The notes beneath the pieces were generated by a model. That model searched no databases and was not told the DNA's origin. It was given only the letters and a program-made list of their open reading frames with translations. The position numbers and the translations under genes were made by a program. From positions 1-8,867 of the forward strand of contig JABDQK010000028.1 in NCBI GenBank assembly GCA_013042255.1: a DNA stretch of 8,867 nt. Reading direction: 5' to 3'. This stretch comes from Flavobacteriaceae bacterium. Its GTDB lineage: Bacteria > Bacteroidota > Bacteroidia > Flavobacteriales > Flavobacteriaceae. This document shows positions 6,951 through 8,867 of this stretch, in pieces (position 1 is the stretch's first letter; the number at the start of each line of letters is the position of its first letter).

Positions 6951-7039
6951 CTATTCCCCACAACAATAATGTGATTCACAAAGACGTTCGATGTTTTGTA
7001 GCTATAATGAAGTTGAAAAGCATATTTTTAGGACGGTAA

Positions 7040-8867
7040 ATGAAAAGAATCACGATAATCATTTTTCTTGCCTTTTGTAGTGTCTCTTTAAAAGGAACCG
7101 CTCAACTTGGATTTTGCCAGGGAAGTTCGGGAAGCCCCATCTTTACAGAAGATTTTGGGACCGGCACTACAAACGGGCCTGCACTGCCTCCAGGTACTAC
7201 CACCTATACCTATGTCAATGGCCCCCCTGATGACGGCAGCTACACCATTACAAGCAATACCGCCGGATATTTCGACTGGTTTAATATTCAGGATCACACC
7301 CCCGATGACGTAAGCGGAAAAGCTTTTATCGTAAATGCCAGTTTTACTGCAGGCGAATTCTATCGCAGATCTATTAACGGTCTTTGTGAGAACACATCGT
7401 ATGAATTCTCCTCCTGGCTTCTGAATTTACATCCGAGAACGGGTGTTGGTTGCCCCAACAACGGAATTCCGGTGAATGTCCAATTTCAAATCTGGGACAG
7501 CACCGATACCAATTTACTGGCCTCCGGCGATACAGGGGATATTGAAGACAAAACAACCCCTGAATGGGAACAATACGCTTTGCTGTTCACCACCCTCCCG
7601 GGACAGTCTTCCGTTATTCTGAAGATGATCAACAATGGAAGTGGAGGATGCGGAAATGATCTTGCCATAGACGATATCGCCTTCAGGTCGTGCGGTGACC
7701 TGGTTACTCTCAGCGATACTCAGAATAGAAATTCTATCTTTCAATGTGAAGTAGACGGTCCGGTAGGTAGTCTCACCCTCAGTGCCACACCCGACTTCAG
7801 TATTTTCAACAATCATTTTTACCAATGGCAGGAAAGTACGGATAATTCGAGCTGGGTAAATATCCCGGGCGAAACTACTGATACCTATTCCACACCTATA
7901 TTGACAGACAGTCGATATTACAGGGTTGTTGTATCAGAAGACCTCATCAATATCAACAACAATCTGTGCAATGTTATTTCACAGGTGTTCGAAATTGTAT
8001 TTGTCCCTACCCCTATACCTCCTTCCAGTATAGGGGATATCCGGATTTGTGAAAATATTGAAAACGGACTCCTTACCGTAAGGGTTCCACCCGGTGTACA
8101 GGTAGACTGGTATGATGCCCCAACCGGGGGGACTTTACTCGATACAGATACAATCACATACAGCACCAATATTGCAGGAACTTATTATGCGGAGGCTGTT
8201 TCTACCTTAGCCTATTGTCCCTCAATAAACAGGACTCCGGTTACTTTAGAATTTTATCCGCTCCCTGAAGTGAATGATGAGGTTGTTGCCTTTTGTGAAA
8301 ATGAAGATGTACTGCTGCAAGCAGGGGTATCAGCTTCCCGTTATGAATGGAGTACCGGGGAAACCACCTCGGAAATAACGGTTTCACAACCCGGGCTTTA
8401 TACTGTGGAAGTCACAGATTCAAATGGGTGTTCCAACATTAAAACAGTTGAAGTACTTCAAATAAATCTACCCATAATTGAAGAAATAAGCACAGTAGAC
8501 AACAATATTGTTGTAGTTACCTCGAATGGGGGTGCCGTTGAACATTCATTGGATGGACTAAATTTTCAGGATGAGTCGGTCTTTCAAAATATCCCAGGGG
8601 GATTATACACAATATCGGTAAGGGGGGATTCGAGTTGCAGTAATGTCACACGGGAATTTTTTCATTTGGTTGTACCCAAATTTTTTACCCCTAACGGAGA
8701 CGGGATAAACGACTTTTTTGAAGTGGAAGGGATAGGATCCCTCTCTGATTACGAGATCAACCTTTATGATCGTTATGGCAAGTTGATTAAAAATGCATTA
8801 GGTGTGCCGTTGAGATGGGATGGAAGTTTTAACTCCCGATTACTCCCCTCAGGAGATTATTGGTTTA
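7040..8867 (+). CDS. Secreted T9SS type B (gliding-motility C-terminal domain) protein, partial
   Basis: This open frame runs off the window edge after 609 codons and is probably lacking only the last 20-30 residues. An in-frame TAA sits directly before the ATG, fixing the start. Residues 1-21 form a signal peptide (MKR, hydrophobic core ITIIIFLAFCSV, likely cut after GTA at A21). Residues 22-218 are a cysteine-containing domain (FTEDFGTG near its start, GGCGNDLAIDDIAFRSC at its end) that resembles MAM or jelly-roll adhesion domains. About 219-320, 321-408, 409-477 and 478-545 look like four Ig/PKD-like beta modules, for example WSTGETTSEITV with GLYTVEVTDSNGC. From 546 PKFFTPNGDGIND begins the type B sorting domain, continuing with INLYDRYGKLI, WDGSFN and LPSGDYWF. 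That domain directs export through the type IX machinery. The protein is probably a surface or secreted adhesin-like product; no catalytic motif is seen. It is divergent from leuS. Confidence 0.88.
   Translation, partial: MKRITIIIFLAFCSVSLKGTAQLGFCQGSSGSPIFTEDFGTGTTNGPALPPGTTTYTYVNGPPDDGSYTITSNTAGYFDWFNIQDHTPDDVSGKAFIVNASFTAGEFYRRSINGLCENTSYEFSSWLLNLHPRTGVGCPNNGIPVNVQFQIWDSTDTNLLASGDTGDIEDKTTPEWEQYALLFTTLPGQSSVILKMINNGSGGCGNDLAIDDIAFRSCGDLVTLSDTQNRNSIFQCEVDGPVGSLTLSATPDFSIFNNHFYQWQESTDNSSWVNIPGETTDTYSTPILTDSRYYRVVVSEDLININNNLCNVISQVFEIVFVPTPIPPSSIGDIRICENIENGLLTVRVPPGVQVDWYDAPTGGTLLDTDTITYSTNIAGTYYAEAVSTLAYCPSINRTPVTLEFYPLPEVNDEVVAFCENEDVLLQAGVSASRYEWSTGETTSEITVSQPGLYTVEVTDSNGCSNIKTVEVLQINLPIIEEISTVDNNIVVVTSNGGAVEHSLDGLNFQDESVFQNIPGGLYTISVRGDSSCSNVTREFFHLVVPKFFTPNGDGINDFFEVEGIGSLSDYEINLYDRYGKLIKNALGVPLRWDGSFNSRLLPSGDYWF

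Noticed and set aside
6892..6966. Leucine-rich segment before leuS that might look like an attenuation leader peptide.
   Set aside because: It is in frame with leuS without a stop codon, no terminator or antiterminator hairpin follows, and the likely promoter lies within it.
7023..7030. TATTTTTA as a -7 box for the T9SS protein gene, with TTTG at 6995-6998.
   Set aside because: One mismatch at the key final G, and the spacing of 24 bp is longer than the usual 19-21 bp. It is also only 9 bp before the ATG. A promoter must exist nearby but I cannot place it with confidence.
7514..7825. A 103-codon minus-strand open frame within the T9SS gene.
   Set aside because: It is antisense to a frame with a clear signal peptide, beta modules and sorting domain, and it shows no recognisable protein features.

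Overview
The window looks like chromosomal housekeeping DNA from a member of the Bacteroidota, most likely a marine or soil Flavobacteriaceae-type bacterium. Three things point there. The right-hand gene ends in a type IX secretion (T9SS) type B, gliding-motility-type C-terminal domain. The leucyl-tRNA synthetase carries an insertion of the kind seen in Bacteroidetes enzymes and lacks the zinc-knuckle cysteines of the E. coli enzyme. Two intergenic regions hold exact matches to the Bacteroidetes -7 promoter box (TAnnTTTG), while classical Shine-Dalgarno sequences are not evident.

Layout. On the plus strand, 30-1403 encodes a saccharopine reductase-type dehydrogenase, followed 47 bp later by an Lrp/AsnC regulator (1451-1921). 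This pair ends in a GC-rich hairpin (1924-1947) shared with the convergent minus-strand gene for a YugP-type membrane zinc peptidase (1965-2660). Further right on the minus strand are alanine dehydrogenase (ald, 2753-3853) and leucyl-tRNA synthetase (leuS, 4057-6891). A hairpin terminator follows each of them, so the three minus-strand genes look separately transcribed rather than one operon. A 148-bp divergent region separates leuS from a large secreted T9SS client protein (7040 to the window edge, incomplete).

How the genes relate. Saccharopine reductase, an Lrp-family regulator and alanine dehydrogenase all fit amino-acid catabolism or nitrogen balance. The regulator's start region holds a -7 box overlapped by a small perfect AT-rich palindrome, which suggests autoregulation. 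LeuRS, the peptidase and the secreted adhesin-like protein have no evident functional tie to them.

I did not find a novel defence, mobile or RNA-based system. There are no CRISPR repeats, tRNA or rRNA genes, insertion sequences or phage genes, and no gene-free stretch longer than about 200 bp. The points most worth a second look are the possible Lrp operator, the duplicated C-tract arm at the leuS terminator, the correct leuS start, and the uncharacterised N-terminal domain of the T9SS protein.
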